Shown here: positions 4,829 to 7,075 of the stretch, piece by piece
Numbering within the stretch: position 1 is the stretch's first letter
Layout of the letters: every line of letters starts with the position of its first letter
NCBI GenBank assembly: GCA_023397245.1
Contig: JAEWUH010000254.1
Coordinates: forward strand, 1 to 7,075
Direction: 5' to 3'
Origin: Bacillota bacterium
GTDB lineage: Bacteria > Bacillota > Clostridia > Oscillospirales > Acutalibacteraceae
Length of the DNA stretch: 7,075 bases
The notes under the pieces: model-generated
The model's input: only the letters and a program-made list of their open reading frames with translations
What the model was told of the DNA's origin: nothing
Database searches by the model: none
Position numbers and translations under genes: made by a program

Positions 4829-4857
4829 TTGCGCATATACGGGCATTATGGTATGAT
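4829..4857 (+). promoter_or_regulatory. promoter of ddl-murI (extended -10)
   Basis: TATGAT (4852-4857, 5 of 6) is preceded by TG one base upstream (4849-4850), an extended -10 that compensates for the poor -35 TTGCGC (4829-4834); the spacer is 17 nt. The predicted start near 4864 leaves a leader of about 54 nt. A 14-nt repeat (4864-4877) begins at that start point. Confidence 0.65.
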
Positions 4858-4863
4858 ATATAT

Positions 4864-4877
4864 TCAAGTATTATGCG
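4864..4877 (+). repeat. 14-nt direct repeat, copy 2
   Basis: TCAAGTATTATGCG is identical to 3726-3739. This copy lies at the predicted ddl transcript start, and GATAAA follows each copy nearby (3739-3744 and 4885-4890). It could be an operator half shared by the two promoters, or chance. Confidence 0.5.
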
Positions 4878-4917
4878 TTCCTTTGATAAAATGCGCTTCG
4901 TCTGGAGGGAATCAAAG

Positions 4918-5994
4918 ATGAATAAAAAAAAGATCGCTGTCATTTTCGGCGGGTGTTCTTCGGAGCACGAGGTTTCCCGCCTGTCCGCGACATCCGTAAT
5001 AAATAATCTGCCCAAGGATAAGTATGAGCCCGTCTTAGTGGGCATCACCAAGGACGGCCGCTGGTACCTGTTTTCCGGCCCGGTGGAAGAAATCGCCGAC
5101 GGCCGCTGGGAAAAGAACCCGCTCAACAAGCCCGCGTTCCTTTCGCCGGACCGCGGCGCGGGCGGCATCGCGGTGGGCGGCGAGAACGGCTTTGAGATCA
5201 TCGGAGTGGACTGCGTATTCCCCGTACTGCACGGCCGAAACGGCGAGGACGGCACCATTCAGGGTCTTCTGCAGATGAGCGGGATTCCGTTTGTGGGCTG
5301 CCGCGCGCTTGCCTCCGCGGTATGCATGGATAAAGCCGTAACCCATACCCTGCTGACCGCGGCGGGGATCCATCAGGCAAATTATCTCTGGTTTTACGCA
5401 AATAAATATGATGAAGCCGGAGCGAAAAAGATCAAGGTCAAAATCGAAGCGCGGCTGGGCTACCCCGTTTTTGTAAAGCCCGCCAACGCCGGCTCCTCCG
5501 TAGGGATCACCAAGGTACACAGCGAAGCCGGGCTGGACGCGGCGGTTGCCAAGGCCGCGCGCGAGGACGACAAAATCGTTGTGGAGGAAGCCATCGTCGG
5601 GCAGGAAGTGGAGTGCGCCGTACTCGGCAACAACGAGCCGGAGGCTTCCACCGTGGGAGAAATCGCCGCTTCCGCCGAATTCTACGATTATGACGACAAA
5701 TACAATTCCGGCAAATCGCAGCTCTATATCCCCGCGCACCTCGGGGAAGAGGTCATTGAGGAAATCCGCAGAGTGGCGGCAAGGGCGTACCGCATGCTCG
5801 GCTGCACCGGGCTTACCCGCGTGGATTTCTTTGTAAGGGACGGAAAGGAAGTCATCCTGAACGAGCTGAACACCATGCCGGGCTTTACCTCCATCAGCAT
5901 GTACCCCAAGCTTTGGGACGCCTGCGGCGTTTCCTACGGCGAACTGCTCGACAAACTGATTGAGTTTTCCTTTGAAATAAAGCCGAAATATTAA
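4918..5994 (+). CDS. ddl: D-alanine--D-alanine ligase
   Basis: The 358-residue ATP-grasp enzyme joins two D-alanines with ATP hydrolysis in the cytoplasm, giving the dipeptide that MurF adds to UDP-MurNAc-tripeptide. The N-terminal domain has IFGGCSSEHEVS (9-20), with E16 matching the catalytic Glu near the first D-Ala. HGRNGEDGTIQG (105-116) is the conserved loop. VKPANAGSSVGI (186-197) is the ATP-grasp phosphate region. YDYDDKY (256-262) is the omega-loop motif, and Y262 fits true D-Ala ligases rather than D-lactate (VanA-type) ligases. RVDFF (301-305), NELN (315-318, Mg ligands) and SISMYP (325-330) complete the active site. No motif is missing. I start at ATG 4918, with GGAGG (4904-4908) 9 nt upstream; the frame is open further 5' but runs into the promoter. 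It probably heads an operon with murI. Confidence 0.96.
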   Translation: MNKKKIAVIFGGCSSEHEVSRLSATSVINNLPKDKYEPVLVGITKDGRWYLFSGPVEEIADGRWEKNPLNKPAFLSPDRGAGGIAVGGENGFEIIGVDCVFPVLHGRNGEDGTIQGLLQMSGIPFVGCRALASAVCMDKAVTHTLLTAAGIHQANYLWFYANKYDEAGAKKIKVKIEARLGYPVFVKPANAGSSVGITKVHSEAGLDAAVAKAAREDDKIVVEEAIVGQEVECAVLGNNEPEASTVGEIAASAEFYDYDDKYNSGKSQLYIPAHLGEEVIEEIRRVAARAYRMLGCTGLTRVDFFVRDGKEVILNELNTMPGFTSISMYPKLWDACGVSYGELLDKLIEFSFEIKPKY

Positions 5995-6049
5995 GCATAA
6001 AGCGGCAATCATAAAATAAAGTTCATAAATTTTGGAGCGATGCAGCAGA

Positions 6050-6862
6050 ATGGATAACAGACCGATCGGCGTGTTTGACTCCGGTCTCGGCGGACTTACC
6101 GCGGTAAAAGAGTTAATTAAAATCATGCCTCATGAAAACATTATTTATTTCGGCGATACCGGCCGCGTGCCTTACGGCTCGCGCAGCCGGGAAACCATTA
6201 CGAAATACGCGAAGCAGGACGCGGCCTTCCTGAAATCAAACGACGTAAAAATGATCGTTGCCGCCTGCGGAACCGTAAGCTCGGTTGCCGGCGACCTCGG
6301 CGAAAACATGGGAATCCCGTACACCGGTGTACTCAGGCCGACCGTTGCGGCGGCGGCAAAAGCCAGCCGGAACAAGCGGGTGGGCGTGATCGCGACCACC
6401 GCCACGATACGCAGCGGTTCCTACCGGCGGGAGCTGGCCGCCATTGACCCCGGAATCGAAGTATGCGACCGGGACTGCCCGCTTTTCGTCCCGCTTGTGG
6501 AAAACGGCTTTATTGCCGACAGCGAAGAGGTAACGAGGCTGGTTGCCGAACGCTACCTTACCTCCCTCAGCGAAAGCGGGATCGATACACTCATCCTTGG
6601 CTGCACCCATTACCCGATCATCCGGCATATTATTTCCCGCGTGATGGGAAGCGGGGTAACCCTGATCGACAGCGGACGCGAAACCGCCCTTTACTGCGCA
6701 AGGGTCTTAAAGGAGCAGGAACTGCTCAGCGACAGGAAAAGCGACGGCGTCTGCTCGTTTTACGTGAGCGACCAGACCGAAGGATTCTCACAGATTGCGG
6801 AAATCTTCCTGGGGTGCGACCTGAAAAGCGACGTCAGCCACGTAGACATCAATAAGTATTAA
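6050..6862 (+). CDS. murI: glutamate racemase
   Basis: This 270-residue cofactor-independent racemase makes D-glutamate for peptidoglycan by two-base catalysis with a pair of cysteines. Seen: GVFDSGLGGLT (7-17) with D10 and S11; YFGDTGRVPYG (33-43); the first catalytic Cys in AACGTVSS (C73); and the second in LGCTHYP (C185, with T186 and H187). The first motif reads CGT where the usual racemase motif is CNT, so an asparagine that contacts substrate is Gly here. All other catalytic residues are present and the length is normal. Start ATG 6050 gives the canonical MDNRPIGVFDSG; GGAG (6034-6037) is 12 nt upstream, rather far. The TTG at 6032 would add six residues and overlaps the Shine-Dalgarno site. 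It lies 55 nt after ddl with no terminator between, so cotranscription is likely. Confidence 0.95.
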   Translation: MDNRPIGVFDSGLGGLTAVKELIKIMPHENIIYFGDTGRVPYGSRSRETITKYAKQDAAFLKSNDVKMIVAACGTVSSVAGDLGENMGIPYTGVLRPTVAAAAKASRNKRVGVIATTATIRSGSYRRELAAIDPGIEVCDRDCPLFVPLVENGFIADSEEVTRLVAERYLTSLSESGIDTLILGCTHYPIIRHIISRVMGSGVTLIDSGRETALYCARVLKEQELLSDRKSDGVCSFYVSDQTEGFSQIAEIFLGCDLKSDVSHVDINKY

Positions 6863-6873
6863 GGAGCAGACAA

Positions 6874-7075
6874 ATGCAGGAAAATTACCTGATTTCGATC
6901 ATCGGACGCCAGCAGGTGGACGATCAGACCGGCGAAGTTGAAGTAACCACCCTTGGTTCGTATGTGAAAAAGGGGGACAGCCGATATATCGTTTATAAGG
7001 AATACGATGCGGAGGACAGCGGCAATACCCCGCGCACCTCGGTGCTTAAGGTGGACGGAAACTCCCGGGTTACGC
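6874..7075 (+). CDS. DUF1934 / YwiB-like protein (partial, 5' end)
   Basis: The first 67 residues are in the window and the gene runs off the right edge. It begins MQENYLISIIGRQQVDDQTG and continues with alternating strands such as SYVKKGDSRYIVYKEYDAED and SVLKVDG. This is the pattern of DUF1934 proteins (B. subtilis YwiB), small cytoplasmic beta-barrel, calycin-like proteins of unknown function, usually about 140 residues. The start is ATG 6874, with AAGGAG (6861-6866) overlapping the murI stop and 7 nt spacing, so it is tightly coupled to murI. In many Firmicutes this family precedes argS, which I would expect next but cannot see. The assignment rests on pattern and context, not on a search. 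Confidence 0.8.
   Translation, partial: MQENYLISIIGRQQVDDQTGEVEVTTLGSYVKKGDSRYIVYKEYDAEDSGNTPRTSVLKVDGNSRVT

Noticed and set aside
4918..5994. Ddl as a vancomycin-resistance (VanA-like) D-lactate ligase
   Set aside because: The YDYDDKY omega-loop motif and SISMYP end match D-Ala-D-Ala ligases, and no vanH, vanX or vanRS-like gene is adjacent.
6040..6057. Five-codon frame (MQQNG) overlapping the murI start as a leader peptide
   Set aside because: The GGAG site is only 2 nt from its ATG, too close for initiation, so a regulatory upstream ORF is not supported.
5035..6126. 363-codon minus-strand open frame over ddl
   Set aside because: It is antisense to a gene with all ATP-grasp motifs intact, has no Shine-Dalgarno site or family-like sequence, and reflects codon bias of the GC-rich ddl.

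Overview
The window reads as chromosomal DNA from a low-to-mid GC Gram-positive bacterium of the Clostridia. An Oscillospiraceae/Ruminococcaceae-type origin is my best guess from protein style, not a database result. Supporting signs are strong GGAGG Shine-Dalgarno sites, sigma-A-like promoters (TTGACA/TATAAT), an L10 leader with a Rho-independent attenuator, a Gram-positive style D-Ala ligase C-terminus (SISMYPKLW), and the order ddl-murI-DUF1934.

Left part (about 128-3730), all on the minus strand: a ribosomal protein/transcription cluster read right to left as rpmG-secE-nusG-rplK-rplA, then rplJ-rplL. A promoter at 3700-3729 precedes a folded leader ahead of rpmG. rplK and rplA each carry a matching RNA element just upstream of the Shine-Dalgarno site, a good candidate for a doubled L1 autoregulatory site. 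rplJ-rplL have their own promoter, an L10-type leader and an attenuator. The block ends at a terminator directly after rplL, so rpoB/rpoC, which usually follow rplL, are absent here. The end of an unidentified plus-strand gene converges on it at positions 1-72.

Middle (3869-4666, minus): one 265-residue hypothetical protein with two lysine-rich stretches, its own strong promoter and a TTG start chosen from the Shine-Dalgarno spacing.

Right part (4918-7075, plus): ddl (D-alanine--D-alanine ligase), murI (glutamate racemase) and the start of a DUF1934/YwiB-like gene that runs off the window. Ddl and MurI supply the D-Ala-D-Ala dipeptide and D-Glu of peptidoglycan, so this side is a cell-wall precursor operon divergent from the hypothetical gene.

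Most genes are conserved housekeeping genes. The points of real interest are regulatory: the paired L1-like elements, the rpmG leader with mutually exclusive pairings, a perfect dyad between the -35 and -10 of the rplJ promoter with an unusual 20-nt spacer, and a 14-nt repeat shared by two promoter regions. I saw no CRISPR array, insertion sequence, prophage gene, tRNA or rRNA, and no convincing new multi-gene system. No gene-free stretch exceeds 300 bases.
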